64,000 nt of DNA from DAHUXT01 sp036273675. Its GTDB lineage: Bacteria > Chloroflexota > Ktedonobacteria > Ktedonobacterales > JADMIN01. The stretch lies in assembly GCA_036273675.1 (NCBI GenBank), contig DASUHD010000123.1, forward strand, positions 1-64,000, read 5' to 3'. The position numbers and the translations under genes are program-made. Numbering within the stretch: position 1 is the first letter of the stretch; each line of letters starts with the position of its first letter. The notes beneath the pieces are model-generated. The model saw only the letters and a list, made by a program, of their open reading frames with translations. It was not told the origin of the DNA and searched no databases. Positions 25,986 to 34,689 of the stretch are shown piece by piece.

Positions 25986-26738
25986 CTAGCCGAGCAGTTG
26001 CTCGCGTCTGAGGTGAGTGTAGAAGATATACTTATTGCCGCAATACACCGAACGCGCGTACTCAATGGGCTGGTTCCGCTCCGTATACGTTGTCCGACGG
26101 GTATAGAGCACCGCCGACCCGATGGCGATCTGGAGCAATTGGGCGTCTTCGGCGCTGGCCAGACCGGCTTCCAACTCCTGATCGGCCTCGACCAGCGGCA
26201 CACCAAACTTCGTGGCGAGCGTTCGATAAAGCGAATTGTGCTCGAAGTCTTCGTCGACAAGCAGTTCACAGCCTTTGAAGACAATGTGAGTCCGCTCGAC
26301 AGCCAGCGGCTGGTCATCGGCAAGACGCAACCGTTCCAGACAGAAGACGGGACTTCCCACCGCCACGTGGAGGCGATCCGCGGTCGTTTCATTCGCTGGC
26401 CGCATCGCCGAGACGAGCACCTTGGTGCCAGGGAGCTGCCCACGCGCGCGGATATCATCGGTAAACCCAGAAAGATGTTGAAGCTGTTGCTGAATCTTGC
26501 GCGGGCTGACGAACGTACCCCGGCCCTGCTCACGGTAGCACACACCTTCGTTCACAAGATCAGAAATAGCCTGGCGGGCGGTCATTCTGCTAATGCCATA
26601 AGTCTCACACAACTCGCGCTCCGAGGGAATAAGCGCGCCCGGAGCCCACTCGCCGATACGAATCTTCTTGAGCAGGATTTCTTTGAGTTGGTAATAGATT
26701 GGGATAGGGCTGTTTCTGTGAATGATATCCAGAACCAT
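25986..26738 (-). CDS. GntR/HutC-family regulator, NagR/DasR-like
   Basis: A 250-residue repressor with an N-terminal winged helix (residues ~5-75: IPIYYQLKEILLKKI, ALIPSERELCETYGISRMTARQAISDLV) and a C-terminal UTRA ligand-binding domain (~90-245). This is the DasR/NagR arrangement, in which GlcN-6-P or GlcNAc-6-P releases the protein from DNA. It heads the murQ-kinase-nagZ operon and is divergent from nagA, as expected for the amino-sugar regulator. Palindromes of the type bound by this group lie at 26874-26885 and 29382-29393. AGGGAG precedes the ATG. Confidence 0.92.
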   Translation of the reverse strand: MVLDIIHRNSPIPIYYQLKEILLKKIRIGEWAPGALIPSERELCETYGISRMTARQAISDLVNEGVCYREQGRGTFVSPRKIQQQLQHLSGFTDDIRARGQLPGTKVLVSAMRPANETTADRLHVAVGSPVFCLERLRLADDQPLAVERTHIVFKGCELLVDEDFEHNSLYRTLATKFGVPLVEADQELEAGLASAEDAQLLQIAIGSAVLYTRRTTYTERNQPIEYARSVYCGNKYIFYTHLRREQLLG

Positions 26739-26765
26739 TGATTTCTCCCTTGATGGCGTAAATCC

Positions 26766-26786
26766 CTGTGAGACACTGTATCACAG
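26766..26786. promoter_or_regulatory. Inverted repeat in gntR leader
   Basis: CTGTGA and TCACAG are separated by nine bases in the leader of gntR. A DasR-like half site TGGTCT follows at 26813-26818. Possible operator or small hairpin; low certainty. Confidence 0.3.
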
Positions 26787-26852
26787 CAGCATGCAGAGAA
26801 AGAAGGCATATGTGGTCTCTTGCCTTGAACGGCTCGGTATGGTACAACGTAG

Positions 26853-26894
26853 TTGCATGGTATACTTGACATGTTGTATAGACCACATTACTCT
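26853..26894 (+). promoter_or_regulatory. Putative nagA promoter
   Basis: Two readings are possible. TTGACA (26866-26871) pairs after 17 bases with a weak TACTCT (26889-26894). Alternatively TTGCAT (26853-26858) pairs after 18 bases with TATAGA (26877-26882). In either case the operator-like palindrome at 26874-26885 overlaps the promoter, consistent with repression. Confidence 0.5.
26874..26885. promoter_or_regulatory. DasR/NagR-like operator between gntR and nagA
   Basis: TTGTATAGACCA matches the TGGTCTAGACCA palindrome at ten of 12 positions. It sits in the divergent gntR-nagA region, over the putative nagA promoter. A more degenerate relative, TGGTATACTTGA, lies about 15 bases upstream. 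Confidence 0.65.
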
Positions 26895-27031
26895 CGCAAT
26901 GGTCGCATAGGTTCTCAACCTTGTCAAGTTCAGCGGGCCAACGACCGTCCGTCGGGGGACGTCTGGCTTATCGTGAGAACAGATGGCACACAGACTCGCA
27001 CCTAAAAACCAGTTCAACGGAGGGCAGGCTG

Positions 27032-28219
27032 ATGCGGTTTATGTTGCGCGGCGCACGACTGGTGGATGTTTCAACGGACCGGGCGTCCGGCGCAGTGATC
27101 ATCGACGACGGCAAACTCGAAGCGCTTACGGAAGACACGCGCGACGCGGATTCCGATATGCCGACGTTCGATGCCGACGGCATGATCCTCACGCCTGGCT
27201 TCCTGGATATCCACACGCACGGCGGCGGCGGCTTTAATCTGCACACCAGCGACCCTGCCGAAATTGACGCGTTCGCGCACTGGGCGCCGAGCACCGGCCT
27301 TACATCCTTTCTGGTTGCTGTAGTAGGGGTACCCGATGCTCTGCCAATTCCCCAACTCGAGGCGGCGGTCGTGGCGTGCGAGCGGGATGGCACTGGCGCG
27401 GAGCCAGTTGGCATCTACCTCGAAGGCCCTTATATCAACCTGGCGCGACGCGGCGCACACCTCGCATCGTGGCTGCGACTGCCCGATCTGGACGAAACTA
27501 ACGCGCTGATCGAGTTATCCGCTGGCAACTTGCGGATGATTACCCTCGCGCCTGAGCTGCCTGGCGCGGCGCCGGTCATCCGGCGATTAGTCGAGGCTGG
27601 CGTCACCGTCAGCATTGGCCACACTGACGCTACCTTTGAACAGACGCTCGAAGCCATCGAACTAGGCATCAGTCACATAACTCACTGCTGCAACGCTATG
27701 CGTCCGCTCCTGCACCGCGAGCCAGGGCCGCTCGGCGCTGTTGCGCTTTCGCCGCAGGTGACAGGTGAGCTCATTGTGGACGGCGTGCATGTCCATCCCG
27801 CCATGGTCACCGTTGTCAACAAAACGCTCGGCGCCGACCGTACGATTGTCATCACTGACGCCCAGGCGGGCGCAGGGAAAGAAGGCGCTACATTTGAGTT
27901 TGCCGGGCAACCCGCCCATGTTGAGCGCGGCGCAGCCCGACTGGCAGACGGCACGATCACCGGCAGTGTACTTACGATGGATCAGGCGTTACGCAACACC
28001 CTGCGCATGATGCCAGTCTCACTCTCCGAGGCGGTAGGCATGCTGACGCTCAATCCAGCGCGCTCCATTCATGTGGACGACCGCAAGGGGCGCCTACATC
28101 CTAACTATGATGCCGATGTGCTCCTGTTCTCTCCCGATCTGACGCTCCAAGCGACATTCTGCCGTGGCACGCTCGCCTATGCCACCGATGCCTGGCACGC
28201 CCGACTCGCTGGCCTCTAA
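27032..28219 (+). CDS. nagA: N-acetylglucosamine-6-phosphate deacetylase
   Basis: NagA (395 residues) converts GlcNAc-6-P to GlcN-6-P and acetate. It is an amidohydrolase-fold enzyme. Metal and substrate motifs are GFLDIHTHGGGGFNLH (HxH), GIYLEGPYIN (metal-binding Glu), SIGHTDATFEQ, ISHITHCCNAM and ITDAQAGAG with the catalytic Asp. The frame opens earlier, but the ATG at 27032 has GGAGG eight bases upstream and begins at the expected N-terminal strand. It is convergent with the SIS gene (18 bases between the two stops) and divergent from gntR. Confidence 0.95.
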   Translation: MRFMLRGARLVDVSTDRASGAVIIDDGKLEALTEDTRDADSDMPTFDADGMILTPGFLDIHTHGGGGFNLHTSDPAEIDAFAHWAPSTGLTSFLVAVVGVPDALPIPQLEAAVVACERDGTGAEPVGIYLEGPYINLARRGAHLASWLRLPDLDETNALIELSAGNLRMITLAPELPGAAPVIRRLVEAGVTVSIGHTDATFEQTLEAIELGISHITHCCNAMRPLLHREPGPLGAVALSPQVTGELIVDGVHVHPAMVTVVNKTLGADRTIVITDAQAGAGKEGATFEFAGQPAHVERGAARLADGTITGSVLTMDQALRNTLRMMPVSLSEAVGMLTLNPARSIHVDDRKGRLHPNYDADVLLFSPDLTLQATFCRGTLAYATDAWHARLAGL

Positions 28220-28237
28220 TCGCAACGTATCGAGTCG

Positions 28238-29284
28238 CTAGAGTGTCCGCGTCACCTTCTGAAGACCACGTGGCGCATCAGGATTCAGGCCGCGCGCTAG
28301 TGTCAGTTGCAGTGCGAGCCTTTGCCCCGGCAATATCGTCGTCAGCGGGCTAAGCCACTCAGACGTAGCCGCCGCCAGCGGAAGTGGCGTCGTAGCGAGC
28401 GCTAATCCCTCAGGCACATCCGAGATTACCAGCAGGTCTGCCTCGCGCTGACGCAACCCGAGCGCCAACTCGTACATGTCCGCATACGCGGCGCCGCCGG
28501 GCATGACGAGAATGACAGGCGACCCTTTGCTGATGGTCGCCACTGGGCCGTGCCGAAAATCGGCGGAGGAATAGGCTATCGCCTGGATAGAGGTCAGTTC
28601 TTTCAACTTGAGCGCCAATTCAAACGCGGTTGCGTAGTTAAAACCGCGACCGATAACGGTGAACCCTGCCACATCACGATAGCGCTGAATGCGCGCGGCC
28701 ATGTCGCCTGTTCCCTGGAGCGTCGCATCCAGAGCGGCAGGCATGGCACATAGTTCGGCCTGCCTTTCGGGCTTACCACTCCAGGTCGCCGCGAAGCTGG
28801 CAATTACCGCCAACTGCGCAAGATAGGTTTTGGTCGCAGCGACACTTTGCTCGATGCCTACTCCCAACTCAACAACTTCGTCGGCAGCGTTCCCCAATGG
28901 AGAGTATCGGTCATTGGTAATGGCAAGCGTCGGGCATCCCTGGCGCTGGGCTTCGTCCAGGACCGCAACGATATCTGGTGACTGACCTGACTGTGAGATC
29001 CCTACGACCAGCGCGCCCTCCAACCGTGGCGGCGTCCCGTAGAGCGTGTAGAGTGAGGGAGCGGCCAACGCGACCGGCCAGCCAGCCAGCGCCGCCCAAG
29101 CGTATACCGCGTAGGTCGCCGCGTGATCGGACGAGCCACGGGCGGCGATCACGATGTATGAGAACGATGGCAGGCGCGCCACGATCTCAGCAACATGCGG
29201 AGTCTCTCGCGCCAGCAGTTCCTCGATCATTACGGGCTGACTGGCTATTTCGCGCGCGAGCCAGGATGTTGTCGGCGATGTCAT
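28238..29284 (-). CDS. SIS-domain sugar-phosphate isomerase/deaminase (NagB-II-like)
   Basis: A 348-residue protein with two SIS domains, similar to the isomerase half of GlmS but without a glutaminase domain. The first SIS domain has IVIAARGSSDHAATYA and VVGISQSGQSPDIVAVL; the second has TVIGRGFNYATAFELALKLKEL and SSADFRHGPVA. The C-terminal PRGLQKVTRTL is typical of GlmS-type proteins. No classical nagB is in the window, so this is the likely glucosamine-6-phosphate deaminase (NagB-II type) that completes GlcNAc-6-P breakdown to fructose-6-P. The ATG at 29284 has GGAGGG before it. The promoter upstream overlaps a DasR-like operator. Confidence 0.87.
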   Translation of the reverse strand: MTSPTTSWLAREIASQPVMIEELLARETPHVAEIVARLPSFSYIVIAARGSSDHAATYAVYAWAALAGWPVALAAPSLYTLYGTPPRLEGALVVGISQSGQSPDIVAVLDEAQRQGCPTLAITNDRYSPLGNAADEVVELGVGIEQSVAATKTYLAQLAVIASFAATWSGKPERQAELCAMPAALDATLQGTGDMAARIQRYRDVAGFTVIGRGFNYATAFELALKLKELTSIQAIAYSSADFRHGPVATISKGSPVILVMPGGAAYADMYELALGLRQREADLLVISDVPEGLALATTPLPLAAATSEWLSPLTTILPGQRLALQLTLARGLNPDAPRGLQKVTRTL

Positions 29285-29380
29285 CAGTATCCCTCCATGG
29301 CAAATTCGGCCCTCAGCAACCGTAGCTGGTACGCAAAAGGTAGACCGGCCGTAGCGTTTGATACGAACATGATACCAGAT

Positions 29381-29409
29381 ATGGTATAGACCACTAGACA
29401 TCTTGACAA
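29381..29409 (-). promoter_or_regulatory. Putative promoter of SIS gene
   Basis: On the minus strand TTGTCA (29409-29404), a 17-base spacer and TACCAT (29386-29381) face the SIS gene. The operator-like palindrome at 29382-29393 covers the -10 box. Confidence 0.6.
29382..29393. promoter_or_regulatory. DasR/NagR-like operator
   Basis: TGGTATAGACCA matches the DasR palindrome TGGTCTAGACCA at 11 of 12 positions. It overlaps a second inverted repeat, ATACCA-GATA-TGGTAT (29372-29387). It covers the -10 of the minus-strand promoter and lies ten bases upstream of the -35 of the plus-strand promoter. Confidence 0.75.
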
Positions 29410-29431
29410 ATATCCAAGACTCCTTTATAGT
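29403..29431 (+). promoter_or_regulatory. Strong sigma70-type promoter of ABC transporter operon
   Basis: A perfect TTGACA (29403-29408), exactly 17 bases, then TATAGT (29426-29431, five of six). It is the best promoter match seen in the window. Its -35 box overlaps the -35 of the divergent SIS promoter. Confidence 0.75.
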
Positions 29432-29726
29432 GACTTCCAACGCGGCCCGGTCGTGTCAATTCGACTTCCGCCTGTCAATAAGACTGTCGATTAGAGCCAC
29501 TATCGCCAGAGAGGAGGGCTGAGTCCGCACCACCAGCACGCTGGCACTGGTCATCCAGATACGTCGCTGTAAGCGTCTCGGCCAGCAGACCGTTCCCACG
29601 CATCGTATGCACCGCGCGTACTTCGAGGTTGGGTCTCTTTATCGCACTTCCTTGCGCAAAAGGTCCGTCTGTGTCGCGGAACCTGCGTGGCAACGCGGCG
29701 CCACATGACTCCTGAGGAGGATCGGA

Positions 29727-31412
29727 ATGACTCCTGGCACTTTCCCCCCAGGCTCTCGCTGGGCGAAAGGCAAAGCGACGTCGCTGGCCTTTACGTTTCT
29801 CGCAATGTTGTCCATCGTGCTGGTCGCCTGTGGTACCACACAGGGTAATTCCGGCACACGCAAACTGACAGCTATTTGCTCCGTTGGTGGCTCCTTTACT
29901 CAGAACATGAGTCCCTTCAGCCCGAACGTGAACTGTGGCGTCGATGGCCTGGTGTATGAGAACCTGGCCTATGTGAATGGCGTTACTGGCCAGGAAACAC
30001 CGATGCTCTCAACTGGTCATCAGTATAGCGCCGACAATATGACACTGACCTTTACGATTCGTCAGGGCGTCAAGTGGTCTGACAACAAGACCTTCAGCGC
30101 GAATGACGTCGCGTTCACGTTCAATTTGCTCAAGCAATACCCCGCAGCCGATTCCTCTGGGCTATGGCAGCACTTCTCCAGTGTGACGGCGCCAGACGCC
30201 AACACGGTAGTCATGAAGTTTACCGATGCCGCGCCAACCCTGCTCCCGTTCATCGAGCAAACGTACATCGTACCGGAGCATCTGTGGTCCAGCGTAGGCG
30301 ACCCGACAAAATATGTCAATTCGAATCCCGTCGGCACCGGACCCATGAAGCTCAAGAGCTTCGACGCCCAGGTCATTAAGTACGTCAAGAATCCGACCTT
30401 CTGGCAGGCTGATAAGGTGAAGGTAGACGAGCTGGATTATCCGGTCGTCAATAGCAACGACACCGCCCTGCTCAAGATGGCGAGCCACCAGGCAGACTGG
30501 ACTGGCATCTTCAATGCTGCGCTGCAGACGGCGTTTGTCGCCAAAGATCCAGAGCACAACCACGTCTACATGGTGCCGGTTGTGCCGGTGCAGATCGTGC
30601 CGAACCTCAAGAATCCCTTGCTCGCGCAACTCCCGGTACGCCAGGCCATCAGCGTCGCGCTCGACCGCCAGCAGATGTCCACCGCCGGTGAGGCAGGCCT
30701 TGAGCAGCTCGCCAGCCCCACAGGGCTGATGCCCGGCCAGGAGAAATACCTGGACGCGCAATACAACGGAAAGCTGCCCGAGTTCCCAGCGGCCAATGCT
30801 GCCCAGGCTGACCAGATTCTTGAGGGCGCTGGCTTCAAGAAAGGCTCCGACGGCATTTATGCCGATGCCAAGGGCAACAAGCTCAACTTCAAGGTCACGG
30901 TTCCGGGCGACTACTCTGACTATGTGCAGGACCTGCAAATCGCTCAGCAGAATCTCCAGGCGGCGGGCATTGGCCTGACACTGAACAAGGTATCGGACGA
31001 CGACTTCCGCTCTGATCGCGCCTCACACAACTTCGACCTGACCATGACCGGTGGCTTCTTTGGCCCGACACCCTACTACTACCTGGAGCCACTGCTCAAT
31101 AGCTCGCACATCAACGGCACAGGCGCGACAAACTGGGCTGGCTGGAACGATCCTGCGACGGATCAACTGCTCAAGCAGTACGCCTCGACCTCAGACTCTG
31201 CCACGCAAGTCCAGGCAATCCAGGGGCTGACGAAGATCATGGCCGAGCAGCTCCCGGTTATCCCTGTGCTCGACGCCATCCAGTTCTTTGAATATACGAC
31301 CGTCAACTGGACCGGCTGGCCAACGCCAGAGAATCCCTACGCGATTGGCTCTGCCTATCAGCTCGCCGCTGGCGATAACGAGCAGGTCATCCTGCACTTG
31401 ACGCCAGCGTAG
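29727..31412 (+). CDS. ABC transporter substrate-binding lipoprotein, family 5
   Basis: A 561-residue extracellular solute-binding protein of the DppA/OppA type (SBP_bac_5). An N-terminal signal ends in the lipobox LVAC with Cys35 as the lipid-modified residue, so it is tethered outside the membrane. Family features are VYENLAYVNG, MTLTFTIRQGVKWSDNKTFSANDV and GTGPMKLKSF. GAGGAGG precedes the ATG. Family 5 proteins bind oligopeptides, but also chito-oligosaccharides, beta-glucosides or muropeptides. The shared regulatory region with the SIS gene favours a cell-wall or chitin-derived ligand; this is inference. Confidence 0.9.
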   Translation: MTPGTFPPGSRWAKGKATSLAFTFLAMLSIVLVACGTTQGNSGTRKLTAICSVGGSFTQNMSPFSPNVNCGVDGLVYENLAYVNGVTGQETPMLSTGHQYSADNMTLTFTIRQGVKWSDNKTFSANDVAFTFNLLKQYPAADSSGLWQHFSSVTAPDANTVVMKFTDAAPTLLPFIEQTYIVPEHLWSSVGDPTKYVNSNPVGTGPMKLKSFDAQVIKYVKNPTFWQADKVKVDELDYPVVNSNDTALLKMASHQADWTGIFNAALQTAFVAKDPEHNHVYMVPVVPVQIVPNLKNPLLAQLPVRQAISVALDRQQMSTAGEAGLEQLASPTGLMPGQEKYLDAQYNGKLPEFPAANAAQADQILEGAGFKKGSDGIYADAKGNKLNFKVTVPGDYSDYVQDLQIAQQNLQAAGIGLTLNKVSDDDFRSDRASHNFDLTMTGGFFGPTPYYYLEPLLNSSHINGTGATNWAGWNDPATDQLLKQYASTSDSATQVQAIQGLTKIMAEQLPVIPVLDAIQFFEYTTVNWTGWPTPENPYAIGSAYQLAAGDNEQVILHLTPA

Positions 31413-31553
31413 AAGTCAGGTCTTTCTTAATTCGGCGCCGGGGATGAGGTCTCGAGAGTTCATCTCCTCGCCAGCAATCCACGGGTGGATGGCCAATTTG
31501 ACCATCCACCTGCTATCAGCCCAAAGGCAGCCACGCGCAGAAGGAGTCGCATA

Positions 31554-32546
31554 GTGCGCCACGTGATACGTCGCATTGGCATCTATCTGCTAGCAGTTTG
31601 GGCTGCGGTGACCATCAACTTCTTCTTGCCTCGCCTGGCGCCTGGGAATCCCGCAGAGATCGTCTATGACCGGCTCTCGCAACATGGCGCGGTCAATCCC
31701 GCGACACTCAAGGCGCTAGAAATCGAGTTCGGGGTGAACACGACCGATCCACTCTGGGTACAGTACATCTCGTATCTCAACAACCTTATACACGGCAACC
31801 TCGGCGTTTCAACCACCTTCTACCCGCATAACGTCACCGAAATCATTGGGCAAGACATCAAGTTCACCTTCGTCCTTCTCTCAGTCAGTGTCATATTGAG
31901 CTTCACACTAGGCACGCTGCTTGGCATCTTTGTCGCCTGGAAGCGTGGCACAGCGGCGGATACCCTGCTCTCGTCGGTAATGACCTTCTTCTACTCGATT
32001 CTGTATCCCTGGCTCGCATTGATGGCTGTCTATTTTGCCTTCACCGTTGGCTGGTTCCCTTTCTCCGATGGCTATGACCTCTCGCTGACACCAGGCTGGA
32101 ATCTCGATTTTTTCTTAAGCGCGGCATACCACGCCATTCTTCCGGCGCTTACCCTGATCATCTCAACCGTTGCGGGCTGGATGCTGACCATGCGCAACTC
32201 GATGGTGACGACGCTCTCAGAAGATTACGTGCTGATGGCTCAGGCGAAGGGGCTGCGGCAGCGACGAATCATGTTCGCATATGCCGCGCGCAACGCGATC
32301 CTGCCCAGTGTGACTGGCTTCGCTATCGCATTGGGAACGGTGGTCGGCGGGGCGCTCCTGGTTGAGATTGTCTTCTCATACCCTGGAATAGGCTACGCGC
32401 TCTTCCAGGCAATCCAGGGCCAGGACTACTTCCTGGCGGACGGCATTCTCCTGCTCATTATTGTAGCAACCGTAATGATGAATCTGGTGGTTGACGTGCT
32501 CTATTCCGTACTCGACCCGCGCGTGCGCCAGGAGAGGAGCGCATGA
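31554..32546 (+). CDS. ABC transporter permease, DppB/OppB type
   Basis: This 330-residue inner-membrane permease of the peptide/nickel importer family starts with the conserved VIRRIGIYLLAVWAAVTINFFL. It then has the periplasmic segment and the BPD_transp_1 domain with about six helices. The cytoplasmic EAA loop reads EDYVLMAQAKGLRQRRIMFAYAARNAILP. The GTG at 31554 is favoured by AAGGAG seven bases upstream; the open frame begins 23 codons earlier. Its stop overlaps the next start as ATGA. Confidence 0.92.
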   Translation: MRHVIRRIGIYLLAVWAAVTINFFLPRLAPGNPAEIVYDRLSQHGAVNPATLKALEIEFGVNTTDPLWVQYISYLNNLIHGNLGVSTTFYPHNVTEIIGQDIKFTFVLLSVSVILSFTLGTLLGIFVAWKRGTAADTLLSSVMTFFYSILYPWLALMAVYFAFTVGWFPFSDGYDLSLTPGWNLDFFLSAAYHAILPALTLIISTVAGWMLTMRNSMVTTLSEDYVLMAQAKGLRQRRIMFAYAARNAILPSVTGFAIALGTVVGGALLVEIVFSYPGIGYALFQAIQGQDYFLADGILLLIIVATVMMNLVVDVLYSVLDPRVRQERSA

Positions 32547-33547
32547 GCATGAAGCAGACGCCGCTACCACCAGTATCTAAGACAGCAGCCGACAAAGCGG
32601 GCGGACTATCAGCCATGCCGCCGCGACCATCGGGTGCGTCGACAAAGTTATTCGCGGGTGTCCGCTCTATACTTCGCCGCTTCTGGAGTGTGGTGACGAT
32701 CAACCGCAAAGTGACAGCGGGCAGCATCATTGTCGCGATCTTCATATTGGTCGCGGTGATAGGGCCGATCGTCATCCGCCAGAACCCATTTGCCTACACC
32801 AGAGATCTGGTGCAGCCTCCGTCATCGGCGCATTGGCTGGGAACCAACCAGGGTGGCCAGGATGTCTTCGTACAGTTGATCGTCGGAACGCGCAGTTCTG
32901 TGATGTGGGCCATCATCACGGGATTGATGGTCATGGTCATCTCGATAGCCGTTGGCCTGGTCAGCGGCTACCTCGGCGGTGTCGTGGATGACGCCCTCTC
33001 TGTCATTACCAACGTCTTTCTGGTTGTCCCGGCTTTTCCGCTCGCGGTGGTCGCTGTCGAATACTTCAACCGTTCCTCGATCACAATTGCCATCGTCGTC
33101 GCGCTGACAAACTGGCCGTGGGGGGCGCGGGTGCTGCGCGCGCAGACACTTTCGATGCGCAATCGCGAGTTCATCACGGCGTCGCGTGCAGTAGGCGAGA
33201 AAACGTGGCGCATCATCTTCCTCGAAATCCTTCCCAATGAGATTGCTATCGTGGCCGCCAGCTTCATTACTACCACTATTCAGGTGCTTCTGGCAGTTGC
33301 CGCTCTGGAATTTCTCGGCTTTGGTGAAAACCAGACCATCAGCTGGGGAACGATGCTCTACGACGCACAGACCGGCAGCGCACTCTTTCAGGCCGCATGG
33401 TGGTGGTTTGCCCCACCGGGGCTTTGCATCGCACTACTGGGAGCGGGACTGGCATTGTTAAACTTTGGCATCGACGAAGTGGCCGATCCACGCCTGCGAC
33501 AGCTCAAGCGCCGCGTTCGACGGGGAAAGGCGGTGACAAAAGCATGA
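32543..33547 (+). CDS. ABC transporter permease, DppC/OppC type
   Basis: The 334-residue second permease has a ~60-residue cytoplasmic N-terminal tail and a first helix (SIIVAIFILVAVIGPIVI). It also has the OppC N-terminal motif HWLGTNQGGQDVFVQLIVGTRSS and an EAA loop NREFITASRAVGEKTWRIIFLEILPN. It pairs with the DppB-like protein to form the membrane channel. Four-base overlaps with both neighbouring genes show tight coupling. Confidence 0.92.
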   Translation: MSMKQTPLPPVSKTAADKAGGLSAMPPRPSGASTKLFAGVRSILRRFWSVVTINRKVTAGSIIVAIFILVAVIGPIVIRQNPFAYTRDLVQPPSSAHWLGTNQGGQDVFVQLIVGTRSSVMWAIITGLMVMVISIAVGLVSGYLGGVVDDALSVITNVFLVVPAFPLAVVAVEYFNRSSITIAIVVALTNWPWGARVLRAQTLSMRNREFITASRAVGEKTWRIIFLEILPNEIAIVAASFITTTIQVLLAVAALEFLGFGENQTISWGTMLYDAQTGSALFQAAWWWFAPPGLCIALLGAGLALLNFGIDEVADPRLRQLKRRVRRGKAVTKA

Positions 33548-34689
33548 ACTTGAATGCGAATGCGAATGCGAATGCACAAGCGACAATTCTCGATGTGAGT
33601 CATCTATGTGTGGATTATCTGAGCGAGAGCGGCGAGATTCACGCGGTGAGCGATGTAAGCCTGCAATTGCGCCGCGGTGAGATTCTCGGCCTGGCGGGGG
33701 AAAGCGGTAGCGGCAAGTCTACGATGGCCTATGCGATCACGCGCCTCCTCCGTCCGCCCGCTGAGATTACTCGTGGTGAAGCGCACTACTATGGGCGAGC
33801 GTCCAACTTCTCTGGAAACTCAACGACAGCAGAGCCTATAGACGTTCTGCGTCTGAATCCGGCGGAGTTGCGGGCCATTCGCTGGAGTGAACTTGCTATA
33901 GTCTTTCAAAGTGCGATGAATGCCCTCAACCCAACAATGACTGTAGGCAATCAACTGCTCGATGTATTGGCCACCCATCGCCCCGAGATGCCGACCTCCC
34001 AACGGCGCGAGCGGGCGCGCGAGCTGTTCGAGATGGTTGGCATCGCCGCCGAGCGGCTAAAAAGCTATCCCCATGAGTTGAGTGGTGGGATGCGCCAGCG
34101 CGCTACCATTGCCATCGCTCTGGCGCTCTCGCCGAAGATCATCATCATGGATGAACCAACTACCGCCCTCGATGTGGTGGTACAGCGTGAAATCCTCACA
34201 GAACTGTTGCGACTGCGCGAACAGCTTGATCTCTCGATCATCTTCATTACCCACGACCTCTCCCTGCTGCTCGAAATCGCGGATACCATCGCAATCATGT
34301 ACGCGGGCCGCGTTGTCGAGATGACCAGTGCGCGCAACCTTCATCACCAGCCATTGCATCCCTATAGCTTCGGCATGCTCCACTCATTTCCGTCTCTGCA
34401 TGGCGCGCGCCGGATGATGACCGGCATTGCTGGCTCGCCTCCTGATCTGCGCCACGTCCCGACTGGCTGCGCGTTCCATCCTCGATGTCCGTTAGCTTTT
34501 GCGCCATGCTCCACTGTCGTACCCGATCTGCTGAGGTCACCAGCGGGTCACGTTGGGCAATCGGTCGCATGCCACCGCTATGACCCAGCGCACGCCACGG
34601 GAATGGCGCCGCCGACGCCCGCTGAGATGGAAGAGGGCTACAGTGCGTTATCGTCGGCAACGCCGGAGTTCGGGGGAACGCCAGCATGA
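33544..34689 (+). CDS. ABC transporter ATP-binding protein, DppD/OppD type
   Basis: The 381-residue ATPase has Walker A GESGSGKS (52-59), signature LSGGMRQR and Walker B IIIMDEPTTAL. The C-terminal oligopeptide-type extension carries the cysteine cluster GCAFHPRCPLAFAPC. Just after the start codon the protein has an Asn-Ala run (LNANANANA) encoded by four perfect GAATGC repeats at 33552-33575, which is unusual for this family. The start overlaps the permease stop (ATGA), which rules out the longer open frame. It partners with the DppF-like ATPase that follows. Confidence 0.93.
   Translation: MNLNANANANAQATILDVSHLCVDYLSESGEIHAVSDVSLQLRRGEILGLAGESGSGKSTMAYAITRLLRPPAEITRGEAHYYGRASNFSGNSTTAEPIDVLRLNPAELRAIRWSELAIVFQSAMNALNPTMTVGNQLLDVLATHRPEMPTSQRRERARELFEMVGIAAERLKSYPHELSGGMRQRATIAIALALSPKIIIMDEPTTALDVVVQREILTELLRLREQLDLSIIFITHDLSLLLEIADTIAIMYAGRVVEMTSARNLHHQPLHPYSFGMLHSFPSLHGARRMMTGIAGSPPDLRHVPTGCAFHPRCPLAFAPCSTVVPDLLRSPAGHVGQSVACHRYDPAHATGMAPPTPAEMEEGYSALSSATPEFGGTPA
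33552..33575 (+). repeat. Hexanucleotide repeat (GAATGC)x4
   Basis: Four perfect tandem copies lie inside the 5' end of the DppD-like gene. Unit loss or gain would change the Asn-Ala run by two residues without shifting the frame. Confidence 0.9.

Larger units (their letters stand above)
29285..29726. other. Divergent regulatory region and long leader of ABC operon
   Basis: No gene is supported. Two divergent promoters and an operator lie at 29381-29431. The remaining ~290 bases form an unusually long leader before the binding-protein gene, with short inverted repeats such as GTGGC/GCCAC near 29690-29705. No known riboswitch was recognised. Confidence 0.55.
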
